From positions 1-64,000 of the IMG/VR virus record IMGVR_UViG_3300035698_007208: a DNA stretch of 64,000 nt; one strand, given 5' to 3'. Below are positions 37,201 through 44,832 of this stretch, in pieces. The DNA comes from a virus. Both the position numbers and the translations under genes were made by a program. The notes below the pieces were generated by a model. It worked only from the letters and a program-made list of their open reading frames with translations. It did not search any database and was not told where the DNA came from. Numbering within the stretch: the stretch's first letter is position 1; each line of letters begins with the position of its first letter.

Positions 37201-40200
37201 TGCAACTGTGTACACCTGCAATACCTGCAATTCCACCGCCGCGTCCACCAAAGCCTGCTGCACCAGCAGTGCCAGCAGTGCCAGCAATACCAGCAGTGCC
37301 AGCAATACCAGCATCGCCTGGCGTTCCTGAAGTGCCAGCAGTACCAGCAGTACCTGAAGTGCTTGCTATCCCAGGAACAGGAACAGGCAGTTGTATACAG
37401 TATAATAAATGGGAATACATTGAACAATCTACTATGACATCAAATGTGGATGATACTTGGTACTTTATGATACCTATATGTGGTTCTGTTAAGATTATAT
37501 ATGATATGGATTCAGGGGAGGACATCCTTGATGCTTTTCAAATTACTACAAGGACAGCATTTGGTGGCACTCGTATGGGTGGAACAGATACTGGTGTAAG
37601 ATTTGCAACAACAGCAGAAAAAGCACAGTTATTAAAAGGAAACAACGGAGCCGCAGCTTCTTCCTTTACATCCAATTTACCAAAAGATTTTATTAAAACA
37701 AACCCAGGGTCAAAATTTTGCGGAGTTATTGAATTTGATTTTAAACCAACCGCAGGCTCGTATCTACGCATCGACGTTGATAAAAATAGCAGTATTTATA
37801 AATTTTTAATAGGCTACCCATCAACAGTAGGTGTAGTTAATCCGCAACAAAACACAAACCCAGGCCAGCCTGCAAACATACCACCATATAATGGTGTAGG
37901 TGTGGTTCCAAACATGAATACTATACCTCAAACGCCAATAATACAGCCAGCAGGTACGCCAATCAATAAACTCAAAAAAGTAAATGGCGGTATGCGTGAT
38001 GATGAATTTAATTTTAGAAATGGCGCCGGAGGCGGTAGGTATTCTAATGCCGGCGAGTATTATGTTTCTAATTTTAGTGGATTTAGTTCAGCACCAATGG
38101 CCGGTTTTGGATTTATTCCAAGTGTGTTTAAAAAGACAGTAAAAATAACTTCACCATTAAATGTTAACAGACATCAAGCGTTATCATCAGGCCGGTATGT
38201 CAATACAGTAGTGCATCGTGTTTCTGGTGGAATTATAATACCATTTGCAGATCGACTGCCAACTCCAATATTCATAGGAGCAAAGCCAATAAAAGGTTTA
38301 GATTTAATTAATGATCCATTATTTCGTTTGGCTGGTGACATAGCAAATGGACAAAATGTACATTTTAATTACAATCCAAGAAAAATAAGCAGTGCAAATT
38401 ACACAATGGACAGTATTGGCTTACCAGCAAGCATTAATACGGTTACATCTAATGGCAGCATTGGTCCTAATGGCAGCATTAATCCGGTTACACCTAATGG
38501 CAGCATTGGTCCTAATGGCAGCATTGGTCCTAATGGCAGCATTGGTCCTAATGGCAAGGTTACTAGCACCACACCAGGAGTATTTGATTACACGCCATTA
38601 GCTGGTAACTTGCCTTCAACAGTATTGGGATCCCCACTTGTGAGTTTAGAATTAGCACCACCAACTATAGCAGACGCCATAGACTCTCCAGTTGATGTTG
38701 ATAATGTAGAATTTAATAACATTCCTATTATTACTCTTATTCCAAAAGTGAAGACAGTGGACGGATCATTTGTGCCAGCAGGTCCAACTTGTTATTGCCC
38801 GGTACATAGACCGTCGCCAAGCGTAACAATTAGTCCATCTGATCTTATTGGTGCAACACCAGGCGATCAAATATTAATTAACAACACTGCTGTAACTATA
38901 CAATCTAATGTAGATGCTACTATGAATTCAATTGAATGTGCAATTGGTTCAGGGTTTACAACAATGCGCACAACAAGAGACTACAACGAAGCAATTAAGT
39001 TAATATCTTGCACAAATGCACCAATTACATTTAAAGACGGATGCAGGGGTGGCGTTTATAAAGAAGTACTTGATTTTCATGTTGTAAAGTCGTTCAGTTT
39101 ATCATCAACAAGCAATGCATTAGTAGTAGCAGCGTCAACTGGGTATGGTGCTGGTAATACAGCTACATTTGTTACTCCGTCAGTAACTTATACTAGATAC
39201 AGTGAAGAAGGGGAAGTACAAGATACACTACCTCAAACTAGTACAACAACAACAGGTAGCATATTAACTGCTCAAACAGCACACACTGGCGGCGGCGGTT
39301 ATTCTGTTGGCGATAGATTGCGTGTAGTTGGCGGCGTACCAATTGCTTCGCCATATGGTAGCATTACTGAGTTATGTATTGGCGATCCTGGATCAAATTA
39401 TTCCGAAGCTGCTAATGTTAAAATTTATATTGGTGACGGGTCCACTCCTGGAACAGGCGCAGTAGTTGGTAATGTAGTGCTTAATGCAAATGGTGGAATT
39501 TCAACTATTGAATTAATAAATTCAGGAATTGGATATGATGGCGCCCGCCAACCAACAGTAAGGGTTGTTGATATTGGTGCAGCAACAGCACCAACCATTG
39601 CAAGTCCAGCTAAAGTGTCAGTTAAAATTGGAACAGAAACAATTGGACGCAATGGTTTATCAATAACATCTTATGGCCTTCCTGAGCGAGTTGCTAAGTT
39701 TGTAGTAACACAAATAGATGCTACTGGTGCAATTTTAGGATTACAGTCAATTGATAGGGGCATTTATAAACAGTTTCCAAGTGACTTAACGACTGGTATA
39801 CCATTAGAATATGATGCTGTAAATTTAGGTGATGAATGGGGAGGAGAACTTCCACCATCAAGTTCAACAGGGCTGGGTGGGTTTGACCCACTTAACAACC
39901 ATGCCACATTGCCATCGCCTGGTGGATATAATCCGCTAACTGGTGATTTTGCTGGCGGTACCGGCGCAAGGGTATTTTTAACAGCTCGAGAAATTCCAGA
40001 CTGTTCGGAAAAGGGTGACGCAAGAAGCAAGATGGGACTTCCATCTAGCACAGGCGCAGTAAGCATACCGTCACATTTAGCTGATTTACTTAATACTGGC
40101 TTGTTGAACGGTGGTTATACTCCAACCGATATATCTTTTGGAGTAGGATCAATTAATGATGACTTTGATACTATTACTTTAGAATCGCCAACATTTGACG

Positions 40201-43200
40201 GAATTGAAATTGGGGAATTGACCCCTGGATTCCTTGATAAAATAGGCATACCGCCCGGCGATTATAATCCAGACATGGGGGTGCTTTCAGCAGTGAATAC
40301 TACTCCATTGAATGATAGTAACGGTACTACCCCTGACAATATTGGAAACAATAACGGCAATGGAAACAATAACGGCAATGGAACCAATGGAAACAATGGA
40401 AACAATGGAAACACTGCTATTAATGGTATTGGCGCTAGAACGGCATTGCCAATAGAATCAATTGCAATATACGGAGTTGACAATGTTGGTGGAAGTAGTG
40501 GAACAAATGGCCAAGACACAAATAGTGTACTTGGTACAGCAAGTGTCCAATACATTACTGATTTATTTCAATACGAATTAAGAACACTCGCAGGCAATCC
40601 AGTTGTAGCAAATAACCAAGCCCAGCAAACGTCTGTGTTGGTATTTGAAAGTCAGCGATATAATACTGAAAATGATATTGCTATTGCTAACGTGTCATAT
40701 GCAGACATCCCTTCAACCATAGCAGAGTTTGCTAATGTTTGGATTGATGATTATATGACTACAGGGTGGGCTTATCTTGAGGGTAACGTAACACAGCGGA
40801 ATCAAACGTCATTAGTAGATCCAAAATTTATTAATAATGTTATTATTTATGACAGTACAACTGGTGAAAAGGAATTTGATTATGATATATATGACCCGTT
40901 TAAAGGTGTATTGCCTGCATTTATAGAAGCAGCTCTTAATTATATTAGTTCTAATGATCCAGTTGTATATAACAGCACAAAGGCATTTTTTGGAAGAAAA
41001 AATATTGGACAATTGTGGTGGGATACTAGTTCTGTTAGATATAACTGGTATGAACAAGGACCAAATAGAGAGCGTTGGTTAAATTGGGGATCGTCATTCC
41101 CAGGTTCAGCTATTACTATTTACGAATGGGTTGAAAGTGTAAAAACTCCATTAGAATATACTGGTACTGGTACACCTAAAAATGGCAGTGAGTTCTTAAT
41201 AGAACGACGATTGAATCCAACTACAAACAACCACCAAAACTATTACTATTACTGGGTACAAAACGTTCAAGAAATCAATATACAAGCAAAAACTCAATAT
41301 AATAGACAGTTTACTGCATTAGCAATAGCTAGGTACATTTCAGACCCTAATGGTCAGGGATTGAATACTATTGGTTTTATTAGTAGTGGAGATTCCGATT
41401 CTACAAATCTTGCAAGTATGATGATGTCAAACTTAAGTAATACATTAAGAGAAGACGAACAAAATATTCAAATTAATCTTAGTAGAAATTTAAATCCAAT
41501 TGGCCTAAAGCATGTTGCTTGGAAATTATTAAGAGAAGGCGATAATAATAGTGAAATACCAGAAGATTTAAGCGCAAAAATGATCGATAGTTTGTGTGAA
41601 TTAAACAGTGTTGGCCAAACAGTTCCTGAACCAAATTTAAGCGTTGTTGAACGGTTTGGTGTACAGTTTCGACCAAGGCAGACAATATTTAAAAATCCTA
41701 ACGAGGCTCGACGAGCATTGCATTTTGTTTTAAACGAAATATTGGCAGACTTTAAATTGAATTCTTTATTCCCAACATGGGATGATGCGCTACCAAGCAA
41801 AACATACATTAAGTCTGTTAATTGGTACGCAGTAGAACGAATAGACGGTACAACTAATGAAAAAATATATTATAACGCATCGTTCAAGCCGGTTTATACA
41901 GTATCAAGTGCTGGTGAATTGGAGGCTATTAAGCGTAGCAGTTTAGCAGACGGTACGGTAATAATGGTTCGATCAAACTTAACTGAAAGATTCCAACTTT
42001 GGAGATTTAACGCAACTAAGTCAGCATTTGAACAAATTGCAATTGAAAACGAAACAGCAGAACTATCAACTACAATCTTTACTGACGATGTTAATGCAGT
42101 AATGCAAGCTGAATTACGCGCATTTTTAGAAACATTAAGAGATGACATTTTCCTTGGAACTTCACTATGGAACGAAGTATTTTTTGAGATGTTAAGATAT
42201 GCAATAGCAGAACAGCCAGAACTGGATTGGGCATTTAAAACTTCATACTTATTTGTAGAAAAAGAAGAAGAAGATTTGATTCAACGCAAAGGATTTAACC
42301 CTGATAACTTCTCACCAGTATTAGATTATTTAAACGAAGTCAAGCCTTACACGGCTAAAATACGTGGTTACAAAGACGGTAAAAAGACACCAATATTTTT
42401 CATTAAGGACCAAATGATAAGTGACTTTGATAGGCCTCCATATCCTGATTCATCGTTAGGTGAAATAAGAATACTTGATAATAATGATACAGTTGACACT
42501 AGTATACTAGCAACAGATAGTCGTTATATTAAGTGGAACTCTGCAATTAACGATGATAATTCACCAATAAGGACTGGCAATATTAATTTAGTATTTGATA
42601 GAGTTGATTGGAGATTATTAGAACCATATCATGATACGTCTGTATCCAGTTATTCGCGCAGTATAGCAAATAACATTGCTACATTAAATGCAGAATCATT
42701 AGATGACGTAAGTGCTAATTCTACTTATTCAATGTCAAGTAGAATTTTTAAGTTTGACCCAGATGTGCGATCACAATTTAATACGGACATTGATTCATAT
42801 TTTGGTAACGGCGCAAGCGCAAATTCAAGTATTACAGAAAATAGCATGCAATTGCTATCAGCAATACAAGATGGTGGATTAACAACTACACTAACTTTAG
42901 TACAAGAAAAAGTAGGTGGTGGATATCGAGGGGAATTGCTTGATGCTAATGTATTTACTAGAGTAGTAAGTGGTACAGATGCTCTTACTCTACAGTCTGT
43001 ATTTGGGTACGATACTACACCATGGGACAATACACTTGGATTTGGATCAGAATGGGATACAAATATTGAAGTTGAAAATTATGAAGGTATTTTTGATGGC
43101 AATGTAACATTTAGACGTGATGGTGTTACATTTGAAGGATTTGATGGTGTTACTTTTAAGAAACTAATATATGGTGAAGAGCGCCCTGAAGAATTAGTAA

Positions 43201-44078
43201 TGTTATCACCACTAGAAAACTTCATTATGAATGTAAAAACATCTATTGCTGCATTTGATGCAAATGGCTTAATAGTTGACACTATTAGTGTCGGCCCATT
43301 TGATGCTAATGTGAGTCCATCAGATGCAAATGGTACAGTTACAGTAACAAGTATAATTTCAACTCCTTTACTAAATGATAATGATATAATTAATTTAGCA
43401 GGCGAAACAACTACTCCAATAACAGGCTCGTATGTTATATCAAACATTAATATATCAGCTCGTAGTTTTACTATTGACTTAGCTAATGTTGATGCAAATA
43501 TAATAACAACAGCAGGTAATATATTGTTAACAAGTGGAGTTTCAGCAGTTGATGTAGAATTCATAGTACACCAAGATTTGTTTGGCGGAAGCGAGTATAT
43601 CAGAGTGTTATCTGATAGAAGTACAAGTACCAATTCAGCAACACCTATTGCGATATGGGATGAAGAAATTGCTGTAGTGGACGCAACAAAGCTACCAATA
43701 CCAACCCTTGCTGTGCCTGGTGTTGTATGGTTAAATCATTCAGAACGAATAGAGTATAGGACAACAATTAATAATGTGCTTATTGATATTACACGTGGTA
43801 CACGTGGAACTACTATATCAAGTCACCCATCGGGCATAGTTATTGATGATGGCTCATCAGCACAAGTATTTAACAGTGAATTAAATCTTGGTTTTGAAAG
43901 TCGTAACCCAGAAACGGCTACTTGGTTAAACACAAGTGGCACCATTTCGTTAAGTTTGTCAGACATAACAAACAGAAGTAACAGTAACCAAATTGCAGCG
44001 TTTTTACAGGGAGAACTTACTGTAAGTATTGGTTGGGATGCAAGAGGATGGGATAGTGATGCATTTGATAGTGCATAA
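28239..44078 (+). CDS. 7: Giant gp7-like baseplate wedge/structural protein
   Basis: A single 5279-residue frame, five times T4 gp7 (1032). The N-terminus (LYSKANTEQLKGFIG, then DFINYQEYYWFPS-like segments) is typical of the gp7-type wedge protein that follows gp6 in marine T4-like phages. A YHYH-domain signature is present: PIYGPYGY near residue 1217 and YHY at 1299-1301. A Pro-Ala-Val/Ile collagen-like tract (3005-3045), an NGSIGP repeat (3405-3441) and an Asn-Gly repeat (4036-4059) follow. Near the C-terminus are a Trp-rich segment (about residue 4260) and FNPDNFSPVLDYLNEVKPYTAKI (about 4688). Many Asn/Ala/Thr-rich beta units lie between. It may combine gp7 with other peripheral baseplate parts or adhesin-like functions. 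Confidence 0.75.
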   Translation: MADKIVKQLPVVLQTTAIKNFFESTVEQLYSKANTEQLKGFIGKKTGDDFGLSGAFIPEATADRREYNLTPAVNIINSVTGDSENLTFYDEFIDILETYGVDVRNQNILFGSNYQTFMPPIDIDKFINYQEYYWFPSAPTAITVTHSVASPINIDVDIIGQTQFTSETGIIFRNGMTVVFAGDYIIPGASALFASHNVGVEYTVGGVGNAIFLVETRINTSTRYGGSSIDEKDYIVIDKGSLNGASWSRVNHWYHKKNFEDAGDIIPSKEHRANRPIVEFDRYLELMNHGINYRGSVTLSAVTETLATVTGQANLTIDSHAIVDGDRIIFPNEVSANRTYIYLVSNAATSITLTPDPSETALITGDTVSIAKGFTYVGLDYLYDGSSLLIAQTKTKINQPPLFVLYDDTGVRLDDLGLYPQSTFVGNSIFGYKIGTGVNDDELKFPVSYVSFKTASEFAFENFIETDQVKFQAFGSTEISKVNGTYYYKLTTTVPEFSSYWKTSNNRNEQKINSTYELNQFDIDDALLVYNVGAIPNIKVSAVSGYDIITKVNNVVVVNYTYESEKIKFTSFDFSVGDIIEITVNSDIGITTASSSRYSLPLSWRANPNNEEIEIIAEPQYLGHFTNFIKTQEGFTGDVLGSNNFASTSKDVSHAKDIVQTDQDLTLAVFMLDDQPHNLVDAIRFNSREYEKYKARLIKEITNYYNSFDMSTQTNEYILDQVLRSLISYSVGKAVFNSTYVIPFGDNYIEETFDVADTTDVAYTLTNYLDTSLITNSLLVYKGTSAVDQQLLLLDRDYTVTNVNPITITLTSALNLELGNSIITKLYSEERDSAQCPATPSTMGMFPMFLPQREMDVSFKVPIEVIKGHDGSKIALLGDVRDDILLEFETRIYNASTQELRESISLPELNTQTVTPGIFRNNTLTPVGSADLLRYNFESWVSNNKVDPVVNEFYNATDKWTWNYRGNSDIPGHWKGWYDYYYDTTSPHLTPWRLLGFFEMPLWWVSEYGTYYGSNNIAMWTDLADGIIRNGNRENLINGSYLIDNAFRRIGLLDVLPVDANASIKPPAEITTTAVSTLTISYNNARDTSNTIFQTNSIVPTNELTVDYDINNVYFDNKEITKIYAVPIITLANLSIVANTATTMPSSAIGITVTGKPILNPTLLETWNNEGDWHFNAVSAGTISNFGIYNIMPEDAGLEEWDTLTHSPIVGWAFDGLPIYGPYGYQDTSNIASNIVAIRSSFVVKQNTRFNGPFGKATGEFIQDYEWNGTSLESNTTGDAGQYNMRYGFTIDSQSVAIYHYVVTLDSDGNPSFPYTVGGGVATRPVGSSDVLTYAGQYYASPLNDTKNTLGTIVNVGTFSALISEKFETVTANAKETNAAWRFGDCAPVENAWKYSVGYPYAVTEGLLLSRPGKFVSVFSDPSNIVKSNLERFKLISALTRKPWDYRSITDFRIHGDVNTATNALITNIGYTQFVHSWLAFQGLNTTVDFADRLRTVNIKLAHRLAGFSDKDTLTVRSDQFSATGTSTSLVIPDENVQLTVHSSPYKTRNFYSGVIIQKNAAGYKVKGYDKNFGYFNTLALNLNGRTSQMSVGGQPAAYVNWEPNTRYQALTIILHLGLFYQAPRFVTSSLTFISTLWTRLPSLPQIGAERAALFLDSTSQITRVDYETQFDTVQEVVNFLSGLGLFQSQQGYDFGIFDNSINDVRNWTYAIKQFLFWVSGGWDNNNVLELSPLGGRVKFDSISGMVAKIDRVSNNQFTLLDQNSRSIAPTECTIIREGNSIEIIPPSGSQIYAALLYTKEIEHALIIDNTTNFNDTILNTLYNQKQTRLRLKGKRTANWSGLLSTEGFIIDNDELKPNLDNMAESLGRYHELGFIPVEKQLYNTARSLFGYQERAYLNDLEIEDDDQFEFYTGMLQSKGTIPSLTKIAASNSIIQGSMVVFDEWALRVGDFGDLENEQSIELSLEKADIVQDPQLITLVFPEDTIGVIDAIRVLDTKHKYNSVPLLVIAQPTLAPAIQASAEALLDNTGVISGFKIIEEGSGYVEPVVIQVVAGDLVVSNVDVAFSTPVAQSLLYLPSNVASLGLSNILLSDNLSANGIISIDVSTATDIANVVSSINTSAATNANVSALVVENTYLVGNIELSQVILQITGNDFTLIEDGVTLASLAITPGRYEPKQRHSISTVDNHPILGTGATEEGNITVKINNIDLPHAGGGNWEYDAGSRQNKSYIIGDSSVSGIDFDTNGIYSGNVTIPLVTPIDANNTATEANVYRHANVFINGTEILNSGVTRAYAITTTDLILYNVDQLPEGQLLVGANISIHEHATVNLGNAVITDIPGAKLSIRTVTNDDIAILTKSKRLFEISEDAKGDEAIVIDIDDSSRFLKKPLGVRDNKLWPSMSSVNHTGITDARYFNIPNAGYVNKANVDFRSFDVSSIGQMFSDQISIHPEQNDLIHVAVSENLDWNVYKLAAANTGISYVEQENDDATSYLFTSNSLFDYTDSNQLQETDLSRYLDYHLVLKNSQLNEKFVVWVNEQVVDSKQVRFSNISATVMTEASVTEIGPESNSILAISNINPGVSSFSTATATANIDGNGTVLITTDTFGVEDGDSVAFGGALGNANPLWANSYIVSNVTIGTFTVLDAALTSNIDIANLVYSYYGKTQIESVDHGLSSGEMIKIVAGVYSGAYLVESASANTFVIDARYLSGAATTGNILLDNVVITAIGHGIVDAYSGKRIAVHNADPRYYNQVYTVDSVTANTISVSGIFAFADVANVMANAVVTTLDHDVIRLNNSSIKIDNFNSVDGIVDSINQAADLRRGFITREGSFSMSMPMMRSNRLPGGITSSQIAGSIPYVTNLNGFDQSGLVVTGNRTINPDLTRKIGFNNDAVVRGQSPAPRTITSAANQTHSTVLNVGPYSQTLNNQLNPYEVNIGPINIPKISIMGPLENFNRSVNNPSPNTGLGQLPNNSGAPIINPAALIALPSVQLCTPAIPAIPPPRPPKPAAPAVPAVPAIPAVPAIPASPGVPEVPAVPAVPEVLAIPGTGTGSCIQYNKWEYIEQSTMTSNVDDTWYFMIPICGSVKIIYDMDSGEDILDAFQITTRTAFGGTRMGGTDTGVRFATTAEKAQLLKGNNGAAASSFTSNLPKDFIKTNPGSKFCGVIEFDFKPTAGSYLRIDVDKNSSIYKFLIGYPSTVGVVNPQQNTNPGQPANIPPYNGVGVVPNMNTIPQTPIIQPAGTPINKLKKVNGGMRDDEFNFRNGAGGGRYSNAGEYYVSNFSGFSSAPMAGFGFIPSVFKKTVKITSPLNVNRHQALSSGRYVNTVVHRVSGGIIIPFADRLPTPIFIGAKPIKGLDLINDPLFRLAGDIANGQNVHFNYNPRKISSANYTMDSIGLPASINTVTSNGSIGPNGSINPVTPNGSIGPNGSIGPNGSIGPNGKVTSTTPGVFDYTPLAGNLPSTVLGSPLVSLELAPPTIADAIDSPVDVDNVEFNNIPIITLIPKVKTVDGSFVPAGPTCYCPVHRPSPSVTISPSDLIGATPGDQILINNTAVTIQSNVDATMNSIECAIGSGFTTMRTTRDYNEAIKLISCTNAPITFKDGCRGGVYKEVLDFHVVKSFSLSSTSNALVVAASTGYGAGNTATFVTPSVTYTRYSEEGEVQDTLPQTSTTTTGSILTAQTAHTGGGGYSVGDRLRVVGGVPIASPYGSITELCIGDPGSNYSEAANVKIYIGDGSTPGTGAVVGNVVLNANGGISTIELINSGIGYDGARQPTVRVVDIGAATAPTIASPAKVSVKIGTETIGRNGLSITSYGLPERVAKFVVTQIDATGAILGLQSIDRGIYKQFPSDLTTGIPLEYDAVNLGDEWGGELPPSSSTGLGGFDPLNNHATLPSPGGYNPLTGDFAGGTGARVFLTAREIPDCSEKGDARSKMGLPSSTGAVSIPSHLADLLNTGLLNGGYTPTDISFGVGSINDDFDTITLESPTFDGIEIGELTPGFLDKIGIPPGDYNPDMGVLSAVNTTPLNDSNGTTPDNIGNNNGNGNNNGNGTNGNNGNNGNTAINGIGARTALPIESIAIYGVDNVGGSSGTNGQDTNSVLGTASVQYITDLFQYELRTLAGNPVVANNQAQQTSVLVFESQRYNTENDIAIANVSYADIPSTIAEFANVWIDDYMTTGWAYLEGNVTQRNQTSLVDPKFINNVIIYDSTTGEKEFDYDIYDPFKGVLPAFIEAALNYISSNDPVVYNSTKAFFGRKNIGQLWWDTSSVRYNWYEQGPNRERWLNWGSSFPGSAITIYEWVESVKTPLEYTGTGTPKNGSEFLIERRLNPTTNNHQNYYYYWVQNVQEINIQAKTQYNRQFTALAIARYISDPNGQGLNTIGFISSGDSDSTNLASMMMSNLSNTLREDEQNIQINLSRNLNPIGLKHVAWKLLREGDNNSEIPEDLSAKMIDSLCELNSVGQTVPEPNLSVVERFGVQFRPRQTIFKNPNEARRALHFVLNEILADFKLNSLFPTWDDALPSKTYIKSVNWYAVERIDGTTNEKIYYNASFKPVYTVSSAGELEAIKRSSLADGTVIMVRSNLTERFQLWRFNATKSAFEQIAIENETAELSTTIFTDDVNAVMQAELRAFLETLRDDIFLGTSLWNEVFFEMLRYAIAEQPELDWAFKTSYLFVEKEEEDLIQRKGFNPDNFSPVLDYLNEVKPYTAKIRGYKDGKKTPIFFIKDQMISDFDRPPYPDSSLGEIRILDNNDTVDTSILATDSRYIKWNSAINDDNSPIRTGNINLVFDRVDWRLLEPYHDTSVSSYSRSIANNIATLNAESLDDVSANSTYSMSSRIFKFDPDVRSQFNTDIDSYFGNGASANSSITENSMQLLSAIQDGGLTTTLTLVQEKVGGGYRGELLDANVFTRVVSGTDALTLQSVFGYDTTPWDNTLGFGSEWDTNIEVENYEGIFDGNVTFRRDGVTFEGFDGVTFKKLIYGEERPEELVMLSPLENFIMNVKTSIAAFDANGLIVDTISVGPFDANVSPSDANGTVTVTSIISTPLLNDNDIINLAGETTTPITGSYVISNINISARSFTIDLANVDANIITTAGNILLTSGVSAVDVEFIVHQDLFGGSEYIRVLSDRSTSTNSATPIAIWDEEIAVVDATKLPIPTLAVPGVVWLNHSERIEYRTTINNVLIDITRGTRGTTISSHPSGIVIDDGSSAQVFNSELNLGFESRNPETATWLNTSGTISLSLSDITNRSNSNQIAAFLQGELTVSIGWDARGWDSDAFDSA
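37252..37371 (+). repeat. Pro-Ala-Val/Ile repeat tract in the giant gene
   Basis: Twelve-base units (ccagcagtgcca, ccagcaatacca) encode PAVPAVPAIP-type sequence, likely an extended, stiff linker. Frames on both strands stay open here because of the repeat. Confidence 0.85.
38451..38558 (+). repeat. 18-base tandem repeat encoding NGSIGP units
   Basis: aatggcagcattggtcct is repeated about five times with one variant copy (ending in aatccggttaca), encoding Asn-Gly-Ser-Ile-Gly-Pro. Near-identical DNA copies suggest recent expansion. Confidence 0.85.
40344..40412 (+). repeat. Asn-Gly tandem repeat in the giant gene
   Basis: ggaaacaat/aacggcaat units of 9 bases encode Gly-Asn-Asn and Asn-Gly-Asn. 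Likely a flexible linker between two domains. Confidence 0.8.
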
Positions 44079-44102
44079 TAAAACTTAGTTTTAATGGAAG
44101 AT

Positions 44103-44110
44103 GATAAATA
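44103..44110 (+). promoter_or_regulatory. Late-type promoter GATAAATA, leaderless arrangement
   Basis: The box ends exactly 5 bases before the ATG at 44116, so the predicted +1 is the A of that ATG. It separates the giant gene from the fibre-like genes. Confidence 0.65.
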
Positions 44111-44115
44111 GTTAT

Positions 44116-44259
44116 ATGTCAAATACACAAGAACCTAAGCAAGAACAAACGAAAGACGACGATCATGCAATTGATTGTCTCGGATTAAACATGAGTGGTC
44201 ATATTTTAATCCGAGACAAAGAAACTAAAGAAGAATTAGTTAATAAGAGAGCTGAATAA
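44116..44259 (+). CDS. 47-residue mini-protein, partial copy of the next gene's start
   Basis: A short frame starting MSNTQEPKQE with an acidic/charged N-terminus and ending LNMSGHILIRDKETKEELVN plus four residues. This second half closely resembles the start of the next gene (LNMKGHVLVKDKESGEVLAD). Its TAA is immediately followed by the next ATG (44260), so the two are translationally coupled. It begins at the predicted +1 of a late promoter. It could be a truncated duplicate, a leader peptide that delivers ribosomes to the next gene, or a small structural protein. Confidence 0.55.
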   Translation: MSNTQEPKQEQTKDDDHAIDCLGLNMSGHILIRDKETKEELVNKRAE

Positions 44260-44820
44260 ATGAATTTAAATATGAAAGGTCATGTTTTAGTAAAAGATAA
44301 AGAATCTGGTGAAGTGTTAGCTGACCAAAATAACGCTATTCATTACGGAAATATGGCAAGAATCGTAGCATTAGCACTTAATAACACTGCCGATGCTTAT
44401 ATTAATTTTGTAGCATTTGGAAATGGTGGGACTAGTGTAGATACTTCAGGTAAGGTACTGTATAAAACACCAAGAGTGAGTGAGGCATATGATGCCTCAA
44501 GTAACTTATACAATACTACTTATAACAAAGACATATTTCCTGGTGATTCCACAAACAAAATAGAAATTATAACCGGTGCCTCATATACTGATATTAAAAT
44601 GACAGTTACTTTAGGATTTTCAGAGCCTGCAGGGCAAGAGGTATTTGATACAAGTATTACAAATGAAGGTGAGTACATTTTTGATGAATTAGGTGTATTT
44701 ACTAACAGTACGGATTTTGCAGACGCAATAATGCTAACGCATGTTATCTTTCACCCTGTACAAAAAAGTCAAAACCGAGTGATAGAAATAATTTATACAA
44801 TCAGAATACAGTTAAGTTAA
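44260..44820 (+). CDS. Virion structural protein, fibre-associated (unknown)
   Basis: A 186-residue, beta-rich protein. The N-terminal domain (GHVLVKDKESGEVLADQNNAIHYGNMARIVA, split) starts with a sequence duplicated in the preceding mini-ORF. The middle contains YINFVAFGNGGTSVD, and the C-terminal part FDELGVFTNS followed by a final beta-strand IEIIYTIRIQLS. Similar proteins sit next to fibre genes in marine T4-like phages (memory, not checked). No ribosome binding site is seen, consistent with coupling to the mini-ORF. Precise role unknown. Confidence 0.6.
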   Translation: MNLNMKGHVLVKDKESGEVLADQNNAIHYGNMARIVALALNNTADAYINFVAFGNGGTSVDTSGKVLYKTPRVSEAYDASSNLYNTTYNKDIFPGDSTNKIEIITGASYTDIKMTVTLGFSEPAGQEVFDTSITNEGEYIFDELGVFTNSTDFADAIMLTHVIFHPVQKSQNRVIEIIYTIRIQLS

Positions 44821-44832
44821 CGAGGAAACAAA

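Noticed and set aside
37001-37525. 174-residue minus-strand frame with collagen-like Gly-Thr-Ala repeats
   Set aside because: It is the reverse of the Pro-Ala repeat in the giant gene and lies wholly inside it; composition artefact.
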